Of a DNA stretch of 64,000 nucleotides, positions 24,277 through 35,705 are shown one piece after another. Within the stretch, counting starts at the first letter, position 1; each line of letters opens with the position of its first letter. The notes under the pieces were generated by a model that saw nothing but the letters and a program-made list of their open reading frames with translations, was not told the DNA's origin and searched no databases. The translations under genes were made by a program, and so were the position numbers. The DNA lies in the NCBI GenBank assembly GCA_027422505.1, contig JAPQWV010000660.1, positions 186,001-250,000 of the forward strand, given 5' to 3'. The DNA comes from Craterostigma plantagineum (lineage: Eukaryota > Streptophyta > Magnoliopsida > Lamiales > Linderniaceae).

Positions 24277-25008
24277 TGAATTAATGTTAACTATATTATT
24301 TTCTTTCTTTCTTTTTCAAAATTAATCAATTATACAGTATCATTTTCGTAGTAATTTATTTTCTTAGTAAAATATGACAAGAGATAGACAGGCAATGCAA
24401 AATAGTCAAACCATCGTCCAATCATCACCAAAATTCTTTGAATAATATTTCTGGACCGAAATGGGCCAAACATAATGGCTTTGATGCAAAGATTTGCGTA
24501 CTCGTGGATTGTCCTGCGATATTTTTACGCAAAGCATTCCGATTTTATTATTATACAATTAAAAGTCCAAAGAAATAAATAATTTGTAGTTATTGATTGC
24601 AATATCTGTTAGTACTGCGCCGTATCTAACTATAATCAGTCAACTGGGATTCGTAATCCACGTAACAGCGCAGATCTTTGTTGTTTTCCTCGTGTCCCCT
24701 AATGCTCATATGATTTGGTGAACCAACTAACCCCCCAATATGTTGGTTAAGGGACACTTAACTTTGATAAAGATCAAACCTTTTTAATTGTTGGAAGGAA
24801 CAAGCAGTGCTTCGTTAAAGGTGGAGTCTTTGAAGCTGTGGGATTGTTCTACTGAAAACATCAAGAATTTAAAAAATAAAAATAAAAATTCCCCCGAGTT
24901 TTCAGCTGTGGGACACTGCGGTATTAGTAGTTCGGCTTGTTTAGCGGTGGCATATTATTACATTATACCTTATCATCAGGAATAATTATTCGGATACATA
25001 CAAAAATC
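24277..25008. other. Divergent intergenic region between eS17 and the plus-strand RING gene
   Basis: About 730 bp of AT-rich DNA shared by two genes that point away from each other, so both promoters must lie here. No further gene or repeat was recognised. Confidence 0.45.
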
Positions 25009-25974
25009 ATGTCTTCAGATTTGAATTTGGTGATGACAGTGGTTGGGTTTTCGTTCAGTGTCCTCTTTATACTGTTCATCTGCACGAGGCTAATCTGTGC
25101 AAGAATTCATTTGAGCGCTGCAACAAGGTCTCGTGCAAGAGCTTCCGACTCTAGCATGGTAAGAACATATCATAGCCTCCTCTGCTTGGGATTTCTGTGC
25201 AGATATTCTTCCTTAATTCTGAATCATGCTTAGTTATTTATTGGTATCTTATCCATAAATCCTGAAATGAGAATCCTCTGTTGTTGTGCTCTCTACTTTC
25301 CATGCATGCCTATGATCTTCTGCTAAGTGTTATAAAGAATTTAGCTTTCTTCATTAGAATCTGCCAACTAAAAGTAGGTCACTGCAGCCATATATAATAT
25401 CATGCACAAATTCGTCTTCTGTTGAACTCTTACTTGGCTGCTGTGCTGCATTATTTATTTAACAGTTGGAGAGGGGCCTTCACGGGCTCGATCCGCTCGT
25501 CGTGGCCAATTTCCCGACCCTAAAGTACAGAGAACTACGTCCATCTTTTCCAGAAATTTCCCAGTAAGTGAATAAAATGCATTGGCACTTGGCAGCACGG
25601 TACTATAATCCCTCGACAGAAAAATCCTTCTAAAAAACCCATCCTTTTTTTCTCTCTGCAAAAGCAGGTGCGTCATATGCCTATCAGAATACGACGAAGA
25701 CGAAGAAGAAACGCTCCGTGCTTTGCCGATCTGCGGCCATTGGTTTCACAAAAACTGCGTAGACAAATGGCTCCAGCAAAACTCCACTTGCCCAGTGTGT
25801 AGGGACTGTCCCCCCGAGAGGAGACAACAATGGTCCATGCAGCAGCGCATGTTTAGCCCCGCTGTTCGATATCAACAGAACGACTCTCATTCTTACAACC
25901 ACCGCCAGAGGGCCGATAATCGCGCGAACGAGGACGGAGATGGGAAAGTGGTCGATAGTCATTCGAATTTGTGA
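25009..25974 (+). CDS. ATL-like RING-H2 E3 ubiquitin ligase (three exons)
   Basis: Predicted 184-aa membrane RING-H2 protein. Exons 25009-25158, 25466-25563 and 25668-25974 join in phase. An N-terminal helix (about residues 5-30, [18 protein letters not shown]) precedes a basic segment, the GLD motif ([15 protein letters not shown]) and the RING-H2: [17 protein letters not shown] and CPVC at about residues 84-125. The Gln/Asn-rich C-terminus has no domain. The layout matches the ATL family, but unlike most members and unlike the neighbour at 19.8-20.4 kb, it has two introns, so the two are probably not a recent tandem pair. Confidence 0.9.
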
Positions 25975-26375
25975 TTCACAAGGATTTCTTATATATGTGG
26001 TGCCTTGTGTCTATATTGCCTCTTGAGTTTTCAAAATACGAGTGTATCATGTATACATATATATATATATTCCCACTTGATATGATATATGGACATCATA
26101 TTTCATCAATAAATTTATCTTGATACATGCAGCTTAGTAGAGAGTTTGTTTAATTAATGGAATTGATCATGCAAGAGAAAGTTTGGTCGGTCGTCTACCT
26201 ACAATTTGTTCCATCAAAGCTTGATTTAAAAAACTTCAACTATTATGATCACATTGTTAAGAGACGCATACATTAATTAGAGGGCCAATTAATTGTTGCA
26301 TTCCAAAATACAATCAGGAAACAGAGGGAGAAGACATCATCAGATACATAAACTAGAAAAGGGTCGACAATTTTT
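25975..26375. other. Convergent 3' region of two RING genes
   Basis: Tail-to-tail gap of about 400 bp between the ATL-like gene and the large RING-HC gene. It includes a short TA repeat near 26056-26070 and an ATCAATAAAT word near 26104, a possible polyadenylation signal. Confidence 0.5.
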
Positions 26376-27219
26376 TCAGAGTATAGAGTATGCTCTAACC
26401 ACCTCAACAATGGGCGCTCTACACAAAGGGCACTTACCTCCTCCACGCACCAACTCGTTCGCACATTTCGAGCACGTGCACATATGCCCACACCTGCCGC
26501 ACAAATTCGAGCGCAGTGGAGACGATGTTTTTGAATGATAAAGACGACGAAACACAAATAAAAAAGGTACCTGTACAACAAGGCATCGATGTGATTATCG
26601 CAACACACGCAACAAGTTCCTTTCCTAACGTGTCCCCATTTCGACCCGTCATCTGACGTCTCAGCGACACCTGCATTTCACGCACCAATTTAAAGCCCTC
26701 GTAATCCCAAGCAAGACAAATATTGGAGTGAGAAAGTTGGGAAGAAAAAGACAAGGAAAATAGACCTTGACCGCCATTTGTTCGGTTGAGGGCAGCTGAA
26801 ACTTCCTGGCGGACGGAGCGTTGGAGCTCAAGCTGCATGTCCATGCAAGCTTCTAACATTCTCTGCATGTGATTCATACCTTGCTGAAGTTTTGCAACGT
26901 CGCCTTTCAGATCGTTTATCATCTCCCATTCCTGATTAGAATAGACCATATTATAGTATCAGAATAATTAAGCTCCCCTATGACTGAATACAACTGTAAC
27001 AAAAGTCAAACCACATAAACTTGCTAAGAGACAGCAAAAATGACTTGCTTCCGCAAAACTAGTAGTGTATATTTCTTGATCGGTTACTTTCAATGAACTA
27101 TCACTGGGTTTTTTCCGAGAGTTGCCTTGTAAGTTTGAGAGAGAGGGGGAGAGAGAGGACATTCACGGAAATCTAATTATTTACAAATGAAATGCAGTTT
27201 CTTTTTCGAAACAAGCATG

Positions 27220-27301
<82 letters not shown>

Positions 27302-30300
27302 ATTATGTCAACTCACAAGTTCAGAACGGTGAACGTTGTGCCGAGGCCACCCAGAGTGGCGCAAATCCTGGTGCCATAGTGGTTGTGGTGGTGGTATTGG
27401 AGGTGTAGGCAATACTAAGGAAGGCCTACCGGCCACACCACGTTGACCCTCATTTTGCGCATTATTCTGTTGCTCGCCATCTCGTTCGGGTGAAGGTGGA
27501 AGGGGCATGTTCCTATGGATATCCCAATCAATAGGAGTAGTTCTTCCTCTTCTTTCCACATAAGACTGAATCAATTGATCTAGACTTTCTCGGAAACCGC
27601 TGTGAAGAAGATTGGATACGCTCCTCCTGAAGATTAAAATATAACGCTGAGCTACGAGAAGGAACAGATTCGATGACAAAAGAAGAAAAATAACACGGAA
27701 TCACCTGCTTAACAACTCCCTTAGTTCAATGCTGTAAACATTATCATCGTCAGGTGGGTGAAACCTTGTGACTCTTCTGTATGGCATGGATCTCCGTATT
27801 CTTGGAGGATCTCTGGGACCTTCTGACCAATTATCAGATTCTCGAGAGCCATTGTTGTCCCAAGCTTCATTTGATTGAGGTACGTGTGGTTGCTCTTCAT
27901 CTTCGGTTAACACTGTTTCTGATGGCCAGTCAGATACGGCATTTTGTTGCCAGTTAGATTCTGTATTGCTTGAGATATCATGTCTCCATCCATTCGAGTC
28001 GTTATGTGCAGATTGTTCTTGGTTGACTCTTTCGTCTTCAACAACCTGTGCCTGAACCCAGCCATTATCCCGATAAGGTACATCATATTCGTCTGTACCA
28101 TTGGCAAACAAGCTGATCTCCATGTTTTCCACTTCCTCTGGTGATTGATGAACATCGATTTCCATTTCATGATTGCCACGTATCACTTCCTGTGAAGCAA
28201 GTGCATTCAACTGACTACTTCTCGAATCACTGTTGCTAGAGTTGGAGGCAATCTCAGGTTGGCTGCTAACTTGACCGCGAACAATGTTTTCAAGTCTTGA
28301 GCGGAATCCTTCCCTATAAAAAATATATATATAAAAAAAATGAATACGAAAAGGCAAACAGTGACTACAGACTCGAATTATAATAAAGTGAAGCAAAAAC
28401 TACCGAGCATTTGATTGATAGAAGTCACCATAACAATTGTTTACTGAAACCCAGAAATTTCGTATAAAAAAGAATAAGAAATAGAACCAATAGAAAAACT
28501 GCAAAACTTCCAGTCAAAGAGCACTAACAGGCCTTTGGGTGCATGTGTCTGTCTATCATTGGATTATCACAAAAAAAGGTACTTCTTGACGATTTCAAGC
28601 AACACGCACTGCCAAATTGCAAGTGTTACAAGGTGAAGGAAAGGAAATAAGAAATGAATATTCGTTCTCAGATTTACCTCAGGCCAGATACTGTGTGCCT
28701 CTGTCTTAACTGATTCAACTCATTCGTTGCCGTTGAAGGCGGCCTCTCCTCCTCATCTGGCCTTTCATTTCGTAAGAACCTACCTCTAAGCAGTGACTGC
28801 AAAAAGCAAGGAGAAAATGGATTTAGCAAAAACCAGCTAGTATACATAGTACAATGATTTGTTTTATCAAAGATACTATTGAGGCATGTTAAATATGCTG
28901 TCTCATTAACTTGACAGTTCATGTTGTAGAAGATAAATGACACAAAAGCCGCACCGCATGAATATCAGTAGAAATCCCCAGTGCATTGGCAACAGATAAT
29001 AAGAATCATATTCCTAAATCAAGAATCTCCTATTGGTACCGTTGAACTTTTAATGAGATATTCACAGTTTAAAACTTCTGCAAATCTCACCAAGACTATT
29101 AATTAAAACTTCCGTCTTAATCAAACAGAAGTCAAGTCAGAGAGAATCTCATGTGAATGGTTCGTTAAGTTGAGAAAACCAAAGAACGTGCAAATATATG
29201 CATACCTGAATACGATTACGGTGTGCAAAGTCGGAAACAGCACGATGTTCTACCAAAGACTGAAGTTCCCCTTGCCTCTCCCTTTCAATTCTAACAAGCA
29301 GATCAAGTAAAGCTTGTCGTCCTCGCAGCCTCAACAAGTCTCTTCGTATGTGCTCTGGTTGACCTTCATCGTGATCAGTCACAGACCCTTCACGAGCACG
29401 TTCGGCTTGACCATTGGGATCACTACGCTGCTGCTCCCTGCGACCACCACGTGAGCCTCTTTGCTGACTTGTCGTTTGCATCCACTCTCTCACAATCCTC
29501 ACTCTCTCACGCTCAGTTTCCCCAAGCCACTCAGCTCTTGGACTATTGTTCTGCTGCATAACATTAGAAGAATTCTCGCTAATGCCACTCTCCATCCAGC
29601 CTCGCACAATTTGCCTCACCCTTTCTCGCTCAACCTCTCCAAGATCAGGCGATTGCTCACGGCTGGAATTCTCACGGTCTATGTTCCCATTTCGTGATCC
29701 CAATTGATTATGGGACCACGTCCCATAGTCATTCTCACTCTCACTAGCGTCGCCAATGCTTCCACGGTTCTCACCTTCTCTGCTTTCAGGCACATTAACA
29801 GACATGTTAGTATCAGAACCAGCACTGCCCTGCTGTCTCAACCTTTCTCTTACTCTCACGCGAGCACGATTTAGGGCGTGCTCTTCTTCCAACTCACGCC
29901 ACATCTGTAAAATGGAAGAGGCATGTGTGCTTAGCCTCTCAACATTACCCTGACGTCTAGAAGTAGGGGACTGAGATTCTCGCAAGAATGAAGAATCGAG
30001 CGTAGAAACCGTGTGCAACCCGGCAAGAGCCATCAACTCGGACTCACGATTCCTCCTCTCGATCGTTGTGATCATTTCCTGTGCCTGACGAGCAGCCCAA
30101 CGGCTCAAAATCCTCGAGTGGCGCCTTCTAGCAGCAGATGATTCTGCCAGATCCTCACCGTCAAGATCAGATCTTCTTCTTCTAACAAGTCGTTCAGAAT
30201 CTTCTTCCTCGTCCTCAGTAGTTGTTGTCCTTGGCGAACTACAAGAGGCAAATGACATGAACTCTTCTTCATAGTGGCCACGCATTAACTCTTCGAAACC

Positions 30301-30375
30301 CCTCTCAAATTCCGAATGAGAGTCGTTGTTCGTACTTTCCGGCTTCTGCTGCAATTGTTGCCTAACCTCATCCAT
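26376..30375 (-). CDS. Large RING-HC (C3HC4) protein, putative E3 ubiquitin ligase
   Basis: Predicted 863-aa protein. Exons 29206-30375, 28678-28796, 27705-28313, 27317-27626, 26766-26931, 26571-26670 and 26376-26493 join in phase. The long N-terminal part is acidic/Arg-rich and low in known domains, with repeated ERERVR(Q/I)VR units and a helical [20 protein letters not shown] block. A short coiled coil ([20 protein letters not shown]) precedes the C-terminal RING: CCVC, then [12 protein letters not shown], and CPLC. This architecture matches a conserved plant family that includes, from memory, Arabidopsis At5g04460. Start is the ATG at 30375; the frame upstream opens only with TTG. A 5' UTR intron (donor near 30819) is likely. 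Target unknown. Confidence 0.9.
27223..27300. repeat. Compound (TA)n(GA)n microsatellite
   Basis: About 20 TA units run directly into about 20 GA units inside the fourth intron of the RING-HC gene. Confidence 0.95.
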
Positions 30376-30968
30376 TTCCTCACTCCTCAAAATACCTAAA
30401 ACTACAAGTTACCACTCAAATGCACGCCAAAGATAAAAGGTTAACCCAATTACAAAAATAATCCACTTCTCTCCACAATTTACCATACATCAAACATTGA
30501 TCATATAAATACCCAATTCCCGAATTCATATAACAAACCGAACCCTAGGAACCCAAATTTGACATCAAGAAACCCGGTGCAACGCCACTCCGTTAATTGA
30601 TTCGAATTGCTGGGCCGATGCATCATAAAACCTAACCACCCGGCAGAAAAATTTCCACTTTCAGCAAACGCCACCGACACAACAGCCAAAAAACAATGAA
30701 ATTAAAACTCGAACCTAAACGTTCAAAACGAGTTAATAAGGATCGCATGGAGATCATCACGATACTCGTATCGAAATCACCCCAAACATTAAATTAATCA
30801 TATGCATACGGATACGTACCCGTGAAGGTCTTTACTCCTCCAATTCAGGGTGCGAACAACAAAAAAAGCAAAAAAGAAAAAAAAAAAAGAAGGATAACTT
30901 TTCCAAACGATTATGCAATTGTATCTTGTATAATCTTAGGCGCTTTTGTTATTGCGTGTACATAGGTA
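30376..30968 (-). other. 5' UTR/intron and proximal promoter of the RING-HC gene
   Basis: The minus-strand sequence CGG|GTACGT near 30819 looks like a splice donor, and a TTTTAG acceptor lies just upstream of the start codon, so a 5' UTR intron is probable. The remaining 5' exon and promoter then lie between 30820 and the transposon junction at 30968. Confidence 0.5.
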
Positions 30969-30977
30969 GAATGTGTG

Positions 30978-31028
30978 GGAATATTTAAAAAAATGGCCTT
31001 TGACATCGTCAACGTTAAAAAAATAGCC
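30978..31028 (+). repeat. Left terminal inverted repeat of the MULE
   Basis: Begins GGAATATTTAAAAAAATGG and pairs with the reverse complement of the element's right end. It abuts the 9-bp target duplication. Confidence 0.88.
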
Positions 31029-31270
31029 TCCTAATTGATAAAAGACCAATGTACCCTTACTTACTCTGCGTAAAAGACTATTATACCCTTTTTTAATGGC
31101 AATCAACGACAGTTAACGAAAATTACAGCTTTTGACAGAGGTTTACTGTAGAATCTGAAAAAGCAAAAGTAAATAAGAAAGAACCCTTTCACTTCACGGG
31201 CCCTTTGCAAAATCGATCAAGCTTTCTCCATTTTCTTCTTCTTCACAGTCGAATTTGAAGCTCAGAATCC

Positions 31271-34181
31271 ATGGCAGTTCAGGCGAGACCCCAAACAGTG
31301 AAGGTAATTTCTTCCAGTCCTATACAATCGCACGGGACCCTAAATTTAGGCCGCAGGGTACCCGTGCTTGCACAGGCAGGGGCCCCGTGTCTTGAATCTC
31401 GGGGATCCGTGTGAAAGCGTCGGGGTCCTCCCCAATTAACCCGCGCTTTGTCTCGCTGGGACCCGTGCTTGCTAGCGCTGGAGACCTTGCAATGCCGCGC
31501 TGGGGACCCGTGCGTGGCAGCGCGGGGACCCTGCGACATAGCACGGGGCCCGTGCTTGCTAGCGCGGGGACCCGTGCTCATGTGCGCTGGAGGTCCTAGC
31601 TATGCCGCGCTGGGGACCCGTGCGTGCCAGCGCGGGGACCCTGCGCCATAGCACGGGGCCCTTGCTTGCTAGCGCGGGGACCCGTGCTCATGTGCGCTGG
31701 AGACCCTTGCTGGGGAACCCCGCACATGAGCACGGGTCCCCGCGCTAGCAAGCACGGGCCCCGTGCTATGTCGCAGGGTCCCCGCGCTGGCACGCACGGG
31801 TCCCCAGCGCGGCATAGCTAGGACCTCCAGCGCACATGAGCACGGGTCCCCGCGCTAGCAAGCACGGGCCCCGTGCTATGTCGCAGGGTCCCCGCGCTGC
31901 CACGCACGGGTCCCCAGCGCGGCATAGCAAGGTCTCCGCGCAGCATGGCAGGGGACCGTGCGCGGCGGCCTATCTCACCATAAGCAATTTTCCCGCAGCA
32001 TTTGTAATTAATTTTTTATTGATTTGTAGGTTCAATTGAAGAAGCAAATTGCCGGAGGCGACGATGAGAAAGATTACCGGTTACATATCACGTCACGATA
32101 CTGCGAAGTGAGCCAGGAGATCGTTGGTTGGCTAAACGAGGATGAGCTGGCAGTTTTTACGGAAGGGAGTCCGTTCGGCAGGCTCGTCAACGCTGCCGGC
32201 AATTTCAATTTGTCGGCGCAGCTGTTGTGGTATCTCATCAAGTGCCAGACGCAGCTTCACAATCGTGACGAGCTTTGGATGATCATCGGGAAGAAACCGC
32301 TCCGTTTTTCAAAAACGGAGTATTGCCTAATCACGGGGCTGAAGTTCGCAGCCGAACCGGCGGTGAACCAAACGGATGAATTCGTCCGTCGTCATTTCCC
32401 GAGGAAAACAGCATTGACGCTTAAATTGTCGCACGTTAAGCAGCGGTTGGAGGAGTTGGCTGCCAACCCCACGGTGCGCGTCAATGACGAGAAGTTGAAG
32501 TTGGCCAACCTGTATTTTGCGGGTTACGTCTTGCTGCCCCGACCTTCCAAGAAGGATACCACCCTTCCTTCTTGGATCGTTTATTTAGTCGAAGACTCAG
32601 AGGCCTTCGAGCGTTACCCTTGGGGGACCGTGGCTTTCAGAGCGGCACTACGGTCGCTGAAACAAGATTTTGGCGATAGCAAGGAAAGTAAGCTGATCAG
32701 TGGATTCGTACATCCACTTCAGGTTAGGGTTTTATATTTGAGTGACTTTGTGAGTTTAGGGTTTCGTCTGTTTGCGAAGATTAATTTACTTCTTTCTTTG
32801 TCTTCAGATATTAGCATATGAATGCATACCGGCCATCGCTGCGAAATATGTTGAACGTAGAGAGGGGGAGAATGCGAGGCCGCGTATATGCCGGTGGGTC
32901 ACGAGGAATTGGCCCCGGAAGGGATGTCCGAAGTTGGTGGATGTTGCGAAGACGGTGGGCAGATGTCCGAAGTACATGGAATTACTACGAGCCGTCGCAG
33001 CAATTGGACGATGGATACGGCTTTGCGCAGACCCCGACATATTATGAGGTCGACCCATCGACTTGGAGGGGCCTCGACTGGGATCAGTCGATTATGCAAA
33101 GTTCGGCGGTTGCGGATCAGTCGACGGTGGCTGATAGGGGTAAAGGTGTGGTCGAGGACGTGACCCCGGAAGTCCGGCAGAGGAATCCGTCCCAGTGGCT
33201 GCAGTCGCCGTTCACTGAGCCTCCGTCCACCGGTCAACCGAAAGCGAGTCCATCGGCCGTTGATGTCCATATTTCGAAGAAGATCTTGGTGTGGGGGGCC
33301 ATAGAGAAGGAAATACGGGACATGGCTGACGACGAGTACAAGGAGTGCTTGGTCGATAAGCATAGACGTCAATGGTTTGAGGATCTATACACACCAACAA
33401 GGTGGCTCGATGACATGGTATGCTCCGCTTGAACTATTAATTTTGCAATGAACTATAATCGTAAAGCCTAAGTTGTTTTGGTTTTTCAGCATATGAATGA
33501 AGCAATGAGAGGGTTCCTGGACATGCAGAAGACCCATTCATTTGCGTCGAAGAATGTTGCGTACATGTCTTACGCGTTCAAGACATGCGTCGAACTCGAT
33601 GGCTTCGATAATGGAAAAGTCGTAAATGGGATGCTTTCGTTATGGTCCCATTACGCAAGAGGACTTCAGGATGGATGGCCATCGATCTCATGGATGGACG
33701 CAGATTGCATCGTCTTCCCCGTGCAAACGATAGCACATTGGGTGCTATGCGTCGCTGATTGGAGGCAGAAGACGATGACGATATACGACTCCGACGAGTC
33801 GTGCGACAAGGACATGCGCAACCTCAACAAAGCATTGGTGCCACTTCAAGTAATCATCCCGGCGATATTGGTCTTCATGGGATGTATCAAGACACGCTTT
33901 AAGAAATGGAAAGTTCAGCGTCATCCGAGATTCGCCAAACAGCAAGGAAAGTAAGTTTCATTCGTTATTATTTCATTATATTTTTTTACGACGATTTCTG
34001 TATAAGTGTGTAACGTTTCAGCGGAGAATGCGGCGTACATGTGTTGCGAGCGGCAATGAGCCTGATGTTTCGAGGTGACGACGTCTCCAATCTGACGCAA
34101 CAGGAAATTACGGATTTTAGGAAATTTCTTACGCTTTGTATTTTGCGTAAGGACTGGGGTTCTTGGTTTGGTCCAAGATAG
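31271..34181 (+). CDS. DUF1985 plus ULP1-like (C48) cysteine protease gene carried by the MULE
   Basis: Exons 31271-31303, 32030-32722, 32808-33417, 33490-33950 and 34022-34181. The DUF1985 region contains LLWYLIKCQ, DELWMIIG and RFSKTEYCLITGLKF. The C-terminal C48 domain shows the catalytic His in HWVLCVADW, Asp in MTIYDSDE, the oxyanion Gln in KQQGN and Cys in GECGVHVL, so deSUMOylase-type catalysis looks possible. Such proteins are spread by MULEs; their role in transposition is unknown. Exon 3 begins in one frame (ILAYECIPAIAAKY, which resembles the family) and ends in another. Either the acceptor is at 32815, giving one open frame of 649 aa, or there is a +1 frameshift near 32.93-32.99 kb. 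Intron 1 holds the large GC-rich hairpin. Confidence 0.82.
31328..31975. repeat. GC-rich array 1 with a long near-perfect inverted repeat
   Basis: Variants of GGGACCCGTGC recur throughout. A 110-bp unit occurs twice per arm, and the arms (about 31476-31700 and 31722-31945) are near-exact reverse complements around a centre of about 20 bp. The block lies entirely in intron 1 of the ULP1-like gene and contrasts with the AT-rich surroundings. Confidence 0.9.
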
Positions 34182-35705
34182 TTGAATGGGAATGTAACTT
34201 TTTATTTTATTTAAATAATTTTGATGAAAAACCTCGCACGTTGTTGGTTACGTTTGTGTAAATTAAATACCTGAATTGACATTAGTGATGACATGACAAG
34301 CAATTTTATTGCTAATTGCATCAAATCGACTGTTATGACACTGACAATATAACGAAAAAGGTAACAGACCACTAATTCACAAATCATTGTTGACTATTCA
34401 ACGCACATAAGCATGGGACCAAGCATTTGAGCACGGGTCCCTTGTTGGAAAACTAGGGGCCCCTGCAGTAGTCATTGAGCACGGGACCGGTATTTAATAT
34501 TACATCGTTATTTATTAAATATTTCTTTTTCGTTACACTGACAATGCATTGATTACACTGACATTCGCAGAAAATGTGAGTACAGACAATAATAATTTAC
34601 CAATGATTGTTGACTAGTCAATTAAAATCCGCACGGGTCCGGTATGCTGCGCATGGTTCCAAACTTATGCGCACGGTCCCTCGCGCATAAGCATGGGTCC
34701 GCGCACACAAGCACGGGTCCCTTGCGTGAGTTCACGGGTCCCGCGCGTAATCGCTGGGGTCCCGCGCATCCCACGCGCATTAGCTTGCGCGGGCCCATGA
34801 GCATGGGCCCCGGACCACAGAACTCATGTGCGGGGTCCCTGCGGTTATTTTCACGATTTTACACCATATTAAATAATTTCGAAGTTCGATTCAGCCTCCA
34901 TACGACTATAATACGTCATATAATATAATAGCCAACAAAAATATGGTCTTTTTGCATGAATAAGATACGAGTTTTCGATTGTTACACCCTAACCAAGTCA
35001 CCAACATAAGCAAGTTGTTGCTATGTAAATTTGCTCAATTATTGTGACATCCACCCAGTTCACCAAATTCACATCGAAAACAATAACCAAATAGTTTAAT
35101 TTTTTTTCCTAAACATTAACAACATAAGAGAAATTTTTTCGTCAAGATTAATTTTTTTTTCGACAATTTCGTTATGGTTAATTATTTTTGTTAAGATTTA
35201 CAAGATATATATATTGTATTTATTTACTGAAATTCTTTTATCTCACGCAACTTGCTTTTTCTTGTCATACATCGAAAAGGACACCAGACTTGACAGGGCA
35301 TTGATTACACCTGCACTCAAAGCTGACATGTTTCAGACAAATAGTTGACTGACCAATAATTCAATAATAACGCCGTTCACGAAGACCAATAATTGACCCC
35401 AATTAGGGTTTACACAATATCCGCACGGGACCGAACTTATGCGCAGGGACCAAGCAAATAAGCACGGGTCCCCGCACAAGATCATGGGTCCCGTGCTTGA
35501 AAACAAGGGTCCTTCGCGCATAAGCACGGGTCCCGCACATCCATTAAAACCCTAACTTTAAAATCCAAATTTTACATACCTCAAACAATATCACATCATA
35601 ACTCTTACTTTATAAAACCATCATTACGCTAATCTAAACAAACTTTCGTTTCATAACAATAATAATTAGGTTCTATTACATTACAAAACCCTAAATTTAG
35701 AGGGT
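34182..35705. other. MULE interior between the two genes, with GC-rich arrays 2 and 3
   Basis: Intergenic, mostly AT-rich DNA between the convergent 3' ends of the ULP1-like and transposase genes. Two short blocks (about 34400-34850 and 35415-35545) are built of the same GCACGGGTCCC motif as array 1. No coding sequence is supported. Confidence 0.75.

Noticed and set aside
31279..32039. Several overlapping open frames on both strands with repeated STGPRASKHGPRA-like peptides
   Set aside because: They are readings of the GC-rich array in every frame; the repeats and mirrored frames show DNA repetition, not a protein.
32888..33163. Third-frame ORF overlapping exon 3 of the ULP1-like gene
   Set aside because: Shadow frame; it does not connect to the protease exons in phase.
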